64,000 nucleotides of DNA from Membranihabitans marinus (GTDB lineage Bacteria; Bacteroidota; Bacteroidia; Chitinophagales; Saprospiraceae), in contig NZ_JAJQYA010000012.1 in NCBI RefSeq assembly GCF_021729155.1, forward strand, positions 1 through 64,000. Reading direction: 5' to 3'. The notes under the pieces were generated by a model. The model saw only the letters and a list, made by a program, of their open reading frames with translations, made no database searches and was not told the origin of the DNA. The translations under genes were made by a program, and so were the position numbers. Numbering within the stretch: position 1 is the first letter of the stretch; each line of letters begins with the position of its first letter. Positions 35,785-43,832 of this stretch are shown here, one piece after another.

Positions 35785-35820
35785 AAAAAAAGCTGAATAT
35801 CAAAATCGATATCCAGCTTT
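35785..35820 (-). terminator. Intrinsic terminator of tRNA-Glu
   Basis: On the minus strand AAAGCTGGATATC pairs with GATATTCAGCTTT over a 6-base loop and is followed by a run of six or more T. It starts 14 bases after the tRNA 3' end. Confidence 0.8.
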
Positions 35821-35833
35821 AAGAGTTCTTAGG

Positions 35834-35905
35834 CAGCCCGTAGGGGAATCGAACCCCTGTTACCAGGATGAAAACCTGGCGTCCTAACCCCTAGACGAAC
35901 GGGCC
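35834..35905 (-). tRNA. tRNA-Glu (anticodon TTC)
   Basis: Reading the minus strand, the gene has a 7-base-pair acceptor stem (GGCCCGT with ACGGGCT, including one G-T pair at the end), a D arm, an anticodon arm CCAGG-TTTTCAT-CCTGG with anticodon TTC, and a T arm AGGGG-TTCGATT-CCCCT. The discriminator is G, normal for tRNA-Glu, and the CCA end is not encoded. The match to E. coli tRNA-Glu is close. A terminator follows. It is convergent with no gene and divergent from gap. Confidence 0.95.
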
Positions 35906-36097
35906 AGCTTACCTGCTTTCTGTAAAAGCGATTGCAAATATAGGGGAAAAATTTAATTGTCAAAAGTTTTTTCAAAAAAAAATTGATTTTTTTTCTGCGG
36001 AAAACTTAATGATATTTTAACTACCTTTACGGCTTGTTTTTTTCCAAAGTTTTAAAACTTTGTCTTTACTAAGTTTGAGAATTAAAATAAAAATCTT

Positions 36098-37096
36098 ATG
36101 CCTAAAAAAATTGCTATTAATGGTTTCGGCCGTATCGGTAGATTGACTTTCAGAAGTCTTTTAAGTAATAATGACGTAGAGATTGTTGCAATCAACGATT
36201 TGACAGACAATGCTACCTTGGCTCATTTGTTGAAATATGATACTGCTCACGGTACATTGGATAATGAAATATCTTCTGACGATGAAAGTATTGTTGTAGA
36301 TGGCCACAAAATTGTTGCTCTTGCTGAAAGAGATCCTGCTAAATTGCCTTGGAAAGAACTGGGTATTGATTTGGTTTTGGAATGTACAGGTATCTTCCGT
36401 AGCAGAGATAAAGCATCTTTGCACTTAGAAGCTGGTGCTAAAAAAGTATTGATTTCTGCTCCTGCTGCAGGAAGTGATGTGAAAACTATCGTTTTAGGTG
36501 TAAATGAAGATGAGATCGATCCAGCTGAGGTAGTATTCTCTAATGCATCTTGTACTACTAACTGTTTGGCTCCATTGGTTAAAACCTTGGATGAAAATTA
36601 TGGTATCTTACAAGGAACCATGAGTACTATCCACGCTTATACTTCTGATCAAAGTATCCAAGATGCTCCACACAAAGACTTGAGAAGAGCTAGAGCAGCT
36701 GCTCAAAACATAGTTCCTACAAGTACTGGTGCTGCTAAAGCAGTAGGTTTGGTTTACCCGAACATTGGCGACAAAATTATGGCCATGTCATTTAGAGTAC
36801 CTACTATCACCGGTTCTATCGTAGATCTTACAGTGAAAGTTTCTAAACCTACAACAGCTGATGCTGTAAATGCAGAGTTTAAGAAATTGGCTGAAACTTC
36901 TCTAAAAGGAATATTGAAATATGAGGAAGCTCCTATCGTATCTAGCGATATCGTAGGATCAAAATACTCTTCAATTTTTGATAAAGAATTGACTACTGCT
37001 GATGGAGATTTTATCCGAGTAGTAAGTTGGTATGACAATGAAGCTGGTTACTCTACCAGATTAGGAGAATTGGCAGTTAAGTTGGTATCTCTATAA
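36098..37096 (+). CDS. gap: Glyceraldehyde-3-phosphate dehydrogenase, type I
   Basis: Oxidises glyceraldehyde 3-phosphate to 1,3-bisphosphoglycerate with NAD and phosphate in glycolysis. The 332-residue protein has the NAD-binding start INGFGRIGRL (residues 6-15) and the active-site signature ASCTTNCLAP at about 149-158 (catalytic Cys151), with the conserved His in TMSTIHAYTSDQ near 178. Its third-codon choice is more biased than in its neighbours, as expected for a highly expressed gene. It is transcribed alone and ends in a strong terminator. Confidence 0.97.
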   Translation: MPKKIAINGFGRIGRLTFRSLLSNNDVEIVAINDLTDNATLAHLLKYDTAHGTLDNEISSDDESIVVDGHKIVALAERDPAKLPWKELGIDLVLECTGIFRSRDKASLHLEAGAKKVLISAPAAGSDVKTIVLGVNEDEIDPAEVVFSNASCTTNCLAPLVKTLDENYGILQGTMSTIHAYTSDQSIQDAPHKDLRRARAAAQNIVPTSTGAAKAVGLVYPNIGDKIMAMSFRVPTITGSIVDLTVKVSKPTTADAVNAEFKKLAETSLKGILKYEEAPIVSSDIVGSKYSSIFDKELTTADGDFIRVVSWYDNEAGYSTRLGELAVKLVSL

Positions 37097-37126
37097 TCTT
37101 CAAGAAATATTAAGTTATATTGAAAA

Positions 37127-37159
37127 GACCGCACTGGGAATAGTGCGGTCTTTTTTTTT
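37127..37159 (+). terminator. Intrinsic terminator of gap
   Basis: GACCGCACT pairs perfectly with AGTGCGGTC across a 6-base loop, followed by nine T. It starts 30 bases after the gap stop codon. Confidence 0.92.
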
Positions 37160-37170
37160 GGCCTGAACTA

Positions 37171-37305
37171 TCTATTCTCCTCTTTTTTTTATACATATTA
37201 TAGATTGTATTAAAATGTAAAGATGTTCTCTAAAAATTGGAAAGCCTATATTTTCCAGCTTTCTGTGATTTATTTCTATAGAAAAAGCTGTGGATGAATT
37301 TATTT
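37171..37305. repeat. Direct repeat flanking the parD segment, left copy
   Basis: About 135 bases similar to 38896-39031 (both start TCTATTCTCC and contain ATTGTATTAAAATGTAAAG and a small hairpin near TATATTTTCCAGCTTTCT). The two copies are in the same orientation and bracket parD, the parE remnant and the 188-residue membrane protein. Confidence 0.75.
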
Positions 37306-37456
37306 TCAATCACTTATAGTACAAGACATCACACGGATATTTGAAGATGAAACCATTGTTATATCAATGATGTATTAAAATGAGGTAGGATAGGTCATTT
37401 AGGATGATATATTTTATATTACACTTCACATATCTCTGTACTCAATATAAATAAGT

Positions 37457-37471
37457 TACCAATTTTTGGTA
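37457..37471. promoter_or_regulatory. Operator-like dyad upstream of parD
   Basis: TACCAA-ttt-TTGGTA is a perfect 6-base dyad about 25 bases before the parD start codon. ParD-type antitoxins repress their own operon by binding such sites, so this is a candidate operator. Confidence 0.4.
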
Positions 37472-37494
37472 TTTTTATATTAATTATTTGAACT

Positions 37495-37746
37495 ATGAGT
37501 AAAAATACATCAATATCACTAGGGAATTATTTTGATCAATTTGTCAATAATCAAGTTTCTACCGGTCGGTACAAAAATGTGAGTGAGGTAATTAGAGCCG
37601 GACTTCGACTTTTAGAGAATGAAGAAAATAGAGTTTTGGCATTGAAGAACTCTATTCAAGAAGGAATCGATAGCGGAATTGCACTCGACTTTGACTCCAA
37701 TAAGCATCTTCAAGAATTAAAAGACAGACATAAAAATAATGTTTGA
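37495..37746 (+). CDS. parD: ParD-type antitoxin (ribbon-helix-helix)
   Basis: An 83-residue antitoxin of the ParD/CopG family. The N-terminal ribbon-helix-helix part reads SISLGNYFDQFVNNQV and then RYKNVSEVIRAGLRLLENEE, the classic ParD pattern; the C-terminal tail that would wrap the toxin follows. It normally neutralises ParE, a gyrase-poisoning toxin, and represses the operon. The downstream parE, overlapping by 8 bases, is cut short after 35 codons, so this antitoxin is an orphan here. Confidence 0.9.
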   Translation: MSKNTSISLGNYFDQFVNNQVSTGRYKNVSEVIRAGLRLLENEENRVLALKNSIQEGIDSGIALDFDSNKHLQELKDRHKNNV

Positions 37747-37846
37747 ATATAAACTGATTAATAAAGCAGTAGAAGATTTATCAGATATTTGGAAATATAC
37801 GATAGAAATCTGGCCTTCGGGGGGAATAATTGATAAGGTAAAGTAG
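37739..37846 (+). pseudogene. parE: ParE-type toxin, truncated remnant
   Basis: Starting at the ATG at 37739 inside the parD end, the frame encodes MFEYKLINKAVEDLSDIW and then KYTIEIWPSGG before a stop at 37844-37846. The first 28 residues are a good ParE start (AVEDLxxIWxYTxExW). A full ParE has about 95-100 residues, so two thirds of the toxin is lost and it should be inactive. No continuation is seen in other frames downstream. Confidence 0.75.
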
Positions 37847-38011
37847 GATGAGTTTTTCAATTCAAAGAAAAATCTTGTCTCGAGGATATTATTTTTTTCA
37901 AGTGCCTTGCCGCAAATACTGAATTATGAAGGATTTGCATATTTTTAATCAATATTTATTTGCAAAAAATAAGTGTCTATATTGAAATTATCAGATTTAA
38001 TTGTAAAATAA

Positions 38012-38170
38012 ATGTCATTATTTGGAAAAAAATTAATTATGTTACATAAAAATAAAGACAAAAATTCAAAACCTAAAAAGGAACCTGTAAAACAGAGACC
38101 TCAAGTTACTATGCCTGAAACTAAACCAGACACAAGAAATATAAATGAAACTAATATCACGAAAAGATAA
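38012..38170 (+). CDS. Small Lys/Pro-rich open frame, doubtful
   Basis: A 52-codon frame beginning MSLFGKKLIM, followed by a very basic, Lys/Pro-rich tail. It has a start typical of small soluble proteins but no recognised domain. It overlaps the end of the leftward membrane protein gene by 14 bases. Low-complexity composition means it could be chance in AT-rich DNA. Confidence 0.3.
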   Translation: MSLFGKKLIMLHKNKDKNSKPKKEPVKQRPQVTMPETKPDTRNINETNITKR

Positions 38171-38723
38171 AAGAAGGATAAGAAAATATTACTACGATTG
38201 AACAAAAGAAAGCAATCAAAAGAAATGTAAGTACGGTTTTTAACATGCATATTCTATCATTATTTATTCTCTCGTTTACAGTTATTTTCTTTTGTAGTCC
38301 TTCGATTTCGCCAATTAAAAGAGCTAAATATTGTTCTTCTGTATTTAAGTTTTGATTTTGTATAAATTGAGCGTCGCTAAGTTCTTTTGGTTCTCTTCCA
38401 GCGTGCATAAATTTTTTAGGATATATTATGAATATTAAACCAAAAAAGGATATAACGAAAAGTAAGCAAATAAATATAACATTAGTTAGAAAACATCTTG
38501 GAATTGGTTCATTTTGTACATATAGCAGTTTGATAACGAAACTAATAATTAAAGTTAATATGGGAATAAGAATTGATATAAATGTAAAGGCACGAGAAGA
38601 AATTTTATCAGCAACATTCGTAGTGTAATTAAATGCCTCATTAGCTTTTGTATGAATGAATTCGAGGCTTTTTAAATTTGCTTTTTTCCAGTCTGGTAAT
38701 TCTAATTTCCAATCCTCGCTCAT
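38157..38723 (-). CDS. Three-helix membrane protein, unknown function
   Basis: A 188-residue protein with a soluble N-terminal helix (about 1-40), a pair of membrane helices (about 45-68 and 78-100), a cytosolic helical stretch (about 105-155, with LGIEIEGLQKK-like charge pattern) and a third membrane helix (about 160-183). This two-plus-one arrangement is reminiscent of small membrane effectors in nucleotide-signalling defence systems (SLATT or Pycsar types), but no diagnostic motif is visible and no cyclase gene is nearby. It sits in a segment flanked by direct repeats, so it is probably acquired. Confidence 0.65.
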   Translation of the reverse strand: MSEDWKLELPDWKKANLKSLEFIHTKANEAFNYTTNVADKISSRAFTFISILIPILTLIISFVIKLLYVQNEPIPRCFLTNVIFICLLFVISFFGLIFIIYPKKFMHAGREPKELSDAQFIQNQNLNTEEQYLALLIGEIEGLQKKITVNERINNDRICMLKTVLTFLLIAFFCSIVVIFSYPSFIFS

Positions 38724-39271
38724 AACTTAAGTTTTTTTAAAGTTGTTAAAAATAGAGAAAAATGAGCACTTTTTTAAGATATGGGTTAATGCCAGTAGTA
38801 GGTATTATATTCTTTTGAAGTAGTTAAATTAAGTAATGTTGATATTTGAAATATTATTTAGGTATACATATTTTCTTTTTTCATGGTATGACCTCTCTAT
38901 TCTCCTCTTTTTTTAATACATCTCATGGATTGTATTAAAATGTAAAGATGTTTTCTGAAAAATGGAAAACCTATATTTTCCAGCTTTCTGAAATGATTAT
39001 TATAGAAGAAAGTTGATAGATGATTTTATGTTGCTCTACCATTAGAGGACAAAGCAATATGTGAATGGTACAATGAAACTCGATTGAATTGACCTTAAGC
39101 AGTGAACGAGAAGGAAAGTAAGGGCAATGTTTAAATATCAATCAATATTGGTATTAACAATTGATATATGGTTAGAATTTAAACTATGACGTTTTGATTT
39201 TTACCACATTGAGATGGGGGCTCAGATAGAATCTAATTAAAAAAATTATTCGAATTTAGATTGTTATATCG
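38724..39271. other. Intergenic region with the second direct repeat
   Basis: This 548-base stretch holds the right copy of the direct repeat (38896-39031). The rest is AT-rich, with no open frame or RNA gene that I can support. Confidence 0.5.
38896..39031. repeat. Direct repeat flanking the parD segment, right copy
   Basis: Same orientation and similar sequence to 37171-37305; see that entry. Divergence between the copies (scattered substitutions and small gaps) shows that the duplication is not recent. Confidence 0.75.
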
Positions 39272-40102
39272 TTAATGACCCAAGTGAAGAGTGCCTCCAA
39301 ATAAGATATTCAATTGCCCAAATAGAAATTGTTGATCGGCTTTGTCTATCGACGACATCGTCGTTCTAATATCTGGTAAATTAATGTATCCTCCCTTTAC
39401 TTCTGATTGAATAAAGAAATTTCTAAATATAGAAATTTGTAAGCCAACTACTCCGCTCGCTCCATATCCAGCCAAATGAAAGGCATCATTCCTCTCCATA
39501 CTCAATAAGGTTGAATTTGTTCGAGGCAATAAAAATCCACCTTCTACACCAATTAAGGCATCTAATCCAACAGGTCCCACAGACAACAGTTTGTCTTGAC
39601 GTCTGACCCCAAAATTGACATAATTCAAGCCATCGGTATGTTCAAACTTTAAAAAATCATCAGTTATTTGGATCATTTCGTTGGCGTAATCTCTATTGTA
39701 TAGAGTTTCTGTCCCCTCAATATGCCCATTGATGTTGACCAATTGGTTTTGTCTGACCACATACTTCATATGATCTATGCCAAAGGTTAGATTGATCTTG
39801 GGATTGATAAAATATCCCGCTCTGAAATTGTATTGAGGTATGGTCGCGTTTTGAGGGTTAAGATATTTGTCCACTTCAAAAGAGCTCTGTCGATCGAATG
39901 CTTCTACATTGGATAATGTGAAATCGTAATCTTGTCCCCTAAAGTGAATGTCTGATGTGGTAAACCAACCTCGATTCCAGCCCCAGTATAGGTATAAATC
40001 TCCAGTTTTATTTTCAGAATCATATTTTTGGGCAATACTTTGACTATGTGCGAATGGCGCCAAATATATTACCATAAAGAAGGTAATAAACAACTCTTTC
40101 AT
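39272..40102 (-). CDS. Outer-membrane beta-barrel protein, unknown function
   Basis: A 276-residue protein with a cleavable signal peptide (MKELFITFFMVIYLAPFAHS, then Q) and alternating hydrophobic strands, ending in a strand with LFGGTLHLGH as an outer-membrane barrel would. Segments such as YLYWGWNRGWF, SDIHFRGQDYDFTL and FGIDHMKYV are shared by hypothetical Bacteroidota outer-membrane proteins. About ten strands are likely. No ligand or function is known. It is transcribed alone, leftward. Confidence 0.7.
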   Translation of the reverse strand: MKELFITFFMVIYLAPFAHSQSIAQKYDSENKTGDLYLYWGWNRGWFTTSDIHFRGQDYDFTLSNVEAFDRQSSFEVDKYLNPQNATIPQYNFRAGYFINPKINLTFGIDHMKYVVRQNQLVNINGHIEGTETLYNRDYANEMIQITDDFLKFEHTDGLNYVNFGVRRQDKLLSVGPVGLDALIGVEGGFLLPRTNSTLLSMERNDAFHLAGYGASGVVGLQISIFRNFFIQSEVKGGYINLPDIRTTMSSIDKADQQFLFGQLNILFGGTLHLGH

Positions 40103-40257
40103 AAGAATTTAAGGGGTTATTATTTATAATGACCACAAATGTAACCGTTGATTTTTAATAATAAAATTATTTATAATTTATTTGACGGTTTTCATTCCTG
40201 TAAAGTCTAGATCAATTTGGAAGAGATATCATTATATTTGCTTTCCAAATTTGATTT

Positions 40258-41919
40258 ATGTTGTCCAACAATAGATATTATTTTTTTCTTTTTGCTCTAG
40301 TATCGGTATACTGGATGGGATTGTGCAATACCTTAATGGAAAATGATTCCGCACAATTTGCCGTGATGGCCATGCGAATGGTACAGGAAAATGATTTCTT
40401 GCATCTATTTAAAGGCAATGAAGAATACCTAGATAAACCTCATATGCATTATTGGCTGTCGGCAGCCTCATATCTAATATTTGGGATCGAAGATTGGGCC
40501 TATCGATTGCCTGGTTTTTTATTGACCCTCCTTGCGGCTTATAGTTGTTATGGTTTGGGGAAAGAACTCTATAACAAGGAGTCGGGAAGGTGGGCTTCTT
40601 TAATCTTTTTAAGTGCTCAAACCATAGTGCTGGCCGGATTTGATGTGAGAACCGATAGTGTATTGACTGGATTTACCATATTTTCAATTTGGCAATTGAC
40701 TAAATATATTCACCGTCGTCAACTCATTGATATGGTTCTCGGTTGTTCCGGTGCAGCATTGGCATTTTCGACCAAGGGACAAATCGCCATCTTAGTCATT
40801 GGCTTTCCTATACTGTGTCATTTGCTCTACAGAAAACAACTGATTTTACTCTGGAATTGGAGGACTATTGTCGGTTTGCTTACCTTTTTATTGGTCAGTA
40901 GTCCCATGCTTTATGCCTATTATATACAGTTTGACCTGCATCCTGAAAAAGTAATTCGAGGTCGCAATCATCGAAGTGGGATTTATTTTATCTTTTGGGA
41001 ACAGAGTTTCGAGAGAATGAGTGGTACCGGTATAGGGAGGACAAATGGAGATTACCTCTTTTTTTTCCATACTTTCTTATGGGTTTTTATTCCTTGGACC
41101 TTCCTGGGTATAGCCGCCTATGTATATCGAAGTAGGCAGTTTCTGCGACAATTTAAAAATCCCATTCCTCAGTTTGAAGCGTTGACCATCGGAGGCTTTA
41201 CTCTGATTTTTGTATTGATTAGTTTCGCACAGTTTAAACTCCCTCATTATCTCAATATTACCATGCCCCTCATTTCAGTGATGACAGCTGGTTATATGGT
41301 AGAACTAATAAATAAAAATAAGGTAAAAGCTTTGACTCAATTGAAGTACGTCCAATATGGGATGACGGCCTTGCTTTTAATCGCAGGAGGATTGTTACTT
41401 TTTGTTGTATTTCCTGAAATAAAGCTAGTTAATATCGTAGTATTTTGTTTTTTAATAGGTGTTTTGAGTTTCTATTATTTTGAAAAAAATACAAAAGGGA
41501 TGCATATCCTAAGCATCACCATCATTGCCAGCGTATTGATCAATGCCATTATGAACCTTCATTTTTATCCTCAATTATTGGTGTATCAGGGGAGTTCGGC
41601 CATGGCCAATGTCATTGCAGAACAAGATATTCCAGTGGATAAAGTTTATAAAATAAGAGATGAAAAAACCTGGCCTTTAGACTTTTACAATCGACGTCCT
41701 ACTCCACATTTGGCCGGCAATCAGTGGAAACAACAACACGACCTATGGGTGTATGGCTATGAGGAAGATTTGCTACAGGCCCAACAAGATGAAACACTGA
41801 CTATAGGTAAGGTCTATGAGGTGGATCATTTTAGAGTCACTCGACTCAACCTCAAATTCTTAAATCCCAAAACTCGGAATGATATATTGAGCAAAAGAGT
41901 ACTATTTTATCTACAGTAG
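40258..41919 (+). CDS. ArnT/PMT-like polyprenyl-phosphate sugar transferase
   Basis: A 553-residue membrane glycosyltransferase of the ArnT/PMT (GT39/GT83) type, which moves a sugar from a polyprenyl-phosphate donor to a target on the outer face of the inner membrane. The first periplasmic loop has ENDSAQFAVMAMRM at about residues 29-42, the acidic donor-site motif, and a later KPHMHYW segment near residue 60. About eleven membrane helices precede a C-terminal periplasmic domain. The neighbouring GT2 and UPF0104 genes (opposite strand, convergent) could make the donor. The sugar and acceptor (lipid A, polysaccharide or protein) are not known. Confidence 0.8.
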   Translation: MLSNNRYYFFLFALVSVYWMGLCNTLMENDSAQFAVMAMRMVQENDFLHLFKGNEEYLDKPHMHYWLSAASYLIFGIEDWAYRLPGFLLTLLAAYSCYGLGKELYNKESGRWASLIFLSAQTIVLAGFDVRTDSVLTGFTIFSIWQLTKYIHRRQLIDMVLGCSGAALAFSTKGQIAILVIGFPILCHLLYRKQLILLWNWRTIVGLLTFLLVSSPMLYAYYIQFDLHPEKVIRGRNHRSGIYFIFWEQSFERMSGTGIGRTNGDYLFFFHTFLWVFIPWTFLGIAAYVYRSRQFLRQFKNPIPQFEALTIGGFTLIFVLISFAQFKLPHYLNITMPLISVMTAGYMVELINKNKVKALTQLKYVQYGMTALLLIAGGLLLFVVFPEIKLVNIVVFCFLIGVLSFYYFEKNTKGMHILSITIIASVLINAIMNLHFYPQLLVYQGSSAMANVIAEQDIPVDKVYKIRDEKTWPLDFYNRRPTPHLAGNQWKQQHDLWVYGYEEDLLQAQQDETLTIGKVYEVDHFRVTRLNLKFLNPKTRNDILSKRVLFYLQ

Positions 41920-41940
41920 TTATACCAAATGCAGATGGTA

Positions 41941-42804
41941 TTATGACTTAATATCGATTTTTTTAAAGTGATAATAAACTCCGATAAATGAGACTAAGGC
42001 CGTGATTAAAAAGAAAACCATGCTCACACTGATGGCCAAATGTTCTTCAATCTGTAGCCATTGTGCTCCATAAAAAAAAGTAACTTCTCGAGCGCCGATT
42101 CCACCTATTGTGATGGGCAGTACAGATACTATAGAAGAGATCAAAAATATAAGGAGGTAGATTAAATATCCCTTATTGACAGATAGTGAAATGAGGATAA
42201 AACACAATGATGCCAGTTGAGCCAATTGTACCATAAATGATAGAAATATGGTTTTCCATAGGATGCCATTGAGATAGGGGAATAGTTTTTTATGCATGAC
42301 ATAAAAAATAAACAACGCCAATGGAATGCCTATGGGAATGAGGATCTTCATCCACGAAGGGATAGGAAGGTCGATGCAGCTGGCTACGGCAAGGGCTAGA
42401 ATGGCCAAGGCAGCCATTCCATTTAATCGGTCTAAGAACAGGACAGATGCAATTTTTTTAGTCGATATATCATAAGTGTTTTTGAGGATATAGCCTTTAT
42501 AGGCATCACCTCCTATACCGCTGGGCAAGAATAGATTGTAAAACATTCCCAAGATATAGAGCTTCATATTGGCGAGGTTGGAAATGGGAATGGAAATATC
42601 CTGGAAATAATGATGCAGTCGGATAGCTGCAATAATCTTAGACAATATAAAAAACAAGATAGCTAGACCAAGATACAAGGGGCGTACTTCCAATAATACA
42701 TTCTTAATGGCTACTAGGTCAATCTTTTTAAAAATGAAAAAGACCAACAGGACACTAAAAATTATTTTAACCAGGGTCAGACCAGCTTTTTTAAGATTTT
42801 TCAC
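41941..42804 (-). CDS. UPF0104/LPG-synthase-like membrane protein
   Basis: A 287-residue protein of the UPF0104 (lysylphosphatidylglycerol synthase transmembrane region, also called flippase-like) family with about seven to eight membrane helices. Hallmarks are FYNLFLPSGIGGDAYKGY at about 92-109 and PITIGGIGAREVTFFYG at about 227-243. The family occurs in polyprenyl-linked sugar pathways, where a flippase role has been suggested. Its start overlaps the end of the GT2 gene by 14 bases, so the two form an operon. Confidence 0.85.
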   Translation of the reverse strand: MKNLKKAGLTLVKIIFSVLLVFFIFKKIDLVAIKNVLLEVRPLYLGLAILFFILSKIIAAIRLHHYFQDISIPISNLANMKLYILGMFYNLFLPSGIGGDAYKGYILKNTYDISTKKIASVLFLDRLNGMAALAILALAVASCIDLPIPSWMKILIPIGIPLALFIFYVMHKKLFPYLNGILWKTIFLSFMVQLAQLASLCFILISLSVNKGYLIYLLIFLISSIVSVLPITIGGIGAREVTFFYGAQWLQIEEHLAISVSMVFFLITALVSFIGVYYHFKKIDIKS

Positions 42805-43747
42805 TTACAAAGATGTTTTTTATTCTGTAAGGTCTCTTGTTTTGTGACTCGTAATATGTTCGAATCAACAATTCCATGACTATACCTATGGTGAAAAGTT
42901 GAATCCCTGCGAGGATAAACATGAGTCCAAAAATTAATAAGGGGCGATTGCCGATATCTTGGCCCTGGTAGAACTTGACAAACAGTAAATAGACATTGAT
43001 CAGTCCACCACCAATGATCATCAATACTCCTAGGATGCCAAATAAATGAATGGGACGTTGAAAATATTTTCGAATAAAAAGCAATAGCATCATATCTGCC
43101 ACTACTTTGAAAACCCGCTCCAAACCGTACTTTGATACTCCGGCATGACGGGCATGGTGTTTTACTTTTACCTGTTTGATCTGGGCTCCTTCGAGATGGG
43201 CAAGCAAAGTGATAAATCGGTGCATTTCACCATATAGATTGAGATCTTTGGCTATGGTTTTAGTAAATACCTTGAGGGCGCAACCATTGTCTTTGATGTC
43301 GAGTTTGGTGACTCGTCGAACTAAAAAGTTGGCGATTTTCGAAGGTATTTTTTTTATCAAAGAGTCTTTGCGTTTCTGGCGAATACCAGTGACCAAATCG
43401 AAATCTTCCTCCACCGCATAGTGCAACATTTGGGGAATATCGCTGGGGTCGTTTTGTAGGTCTCCGTCCATGGTTATGATGTATTCTCCATGGGCGTAGT
43501 CTATTCCAGAAGCTAATGCTAAACTCTGTCCATAGTTTTTCTTCAATTCTATAAGATGGACCAAGGGGTCGGCTAGTTTTTTGACTACCAATCTAGTCCC
43601 GTCTGTAGAAAAATCATCAATATAAATGATTTCGTAATTGTATCCTTTTAGGCTTTCATGGATCTTTTCGGTAAGCAATGCAACGTTTTCAGATTCATTG
43701 TACAAGGGAACCACTATCGATAGGAGCGCGTCGGTAACTATTTTCAT
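42791..43747 (-). CDS. Glycosyltransferase family 2, DPM1/ArnC-like
   Basis: A 318-residue inverting GT2 enzyme that would attach a sugar to undecaprenyl phosphate on the cytoplasmic side. The nucleotide-sugar fold is at residues 8-225 with IVVPLYNESENV (11-22), the acidic motif IDDFSTDGT (about 43-51), the metal site TMDGDLQNDP (about 91-100) and the DLVTGIRQKR segment. Two membrane helices at about 235-260 and 270-295 anchor it, as in GtrB and ArnC. It is first in the two-gene operon with the UPF0104 protein and pairs functionally with the ArnT-like transferase. Confidence 0.9.
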   Translation of the reverse strand: MKIVTDALLSIVVPLYNESENVALLTEKIHESLKGYNYEIIYIDDFSTDGTRLVVKKLADPLVHLIELKKNYGQSLALASGIDYAHGEYIITMDGDLQNDPSDIPQMLHYAVEEDFDLVTGIRQKRKDSLIKKIPSKIANFLVRRVTKLDIKDNGCALKVFTKTIAKDLNLYGEMHRFITLLAHLEGAQIKQVKVKHHARHAGVSKYGLERVFKVVADMMLLLFIRKYFQRPIHLFGILGVLMIIGGGLINVYLLFVKFYQGQDIGNRPLLIFGLMFILAGIQLFTIGIVMELLIRTYYESQNKRPYRIKNIFVSEKS

Positions 43748-43832
43748 TATAGATATTTAAGTGCCGCAAATTTAGTTTTTTTTAACTAAAAACAGAGGTT
43801 AATCCCATCTTCATCCCATGTTTATATTTTTA

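Larger units (their letters stand above)
33377..35833. repeat. Repeat cluster without protein genes
   Basis: About 2.4 kb between the FG-GAP lipoprotein gene and tRNA-Glu. It is built from repeated modules: a multi-hairpin unit (33524, 34409 and 35347), a 189-base unit at 33711-33899 nearly identical to 34648-34836, a 183-base unit at 33548-33730 nearly identical to 34440-34622, palindromes of the GAGACGC type, and a 326-base duplication of the tRNA flank (35014-35340 and 35513-35838). Open frames here follow the repeats and do not look like genes. A 37-codon frame at 34140-34253 is too weak to call. Confidence 0.85.

Noticed and set aside
35123-35803. Two nearly identical 60-codon hydrophobic frames on the minus strand
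   Set aside because: Both result from the duplication of the tRNA flank and lie downstream of the tRNA terminators.
36022-36030. TACCTTTAC upstream of gap as a -7 box
   Set aside because: One mismatch to the consensus and no -33 element at a suitable distance.
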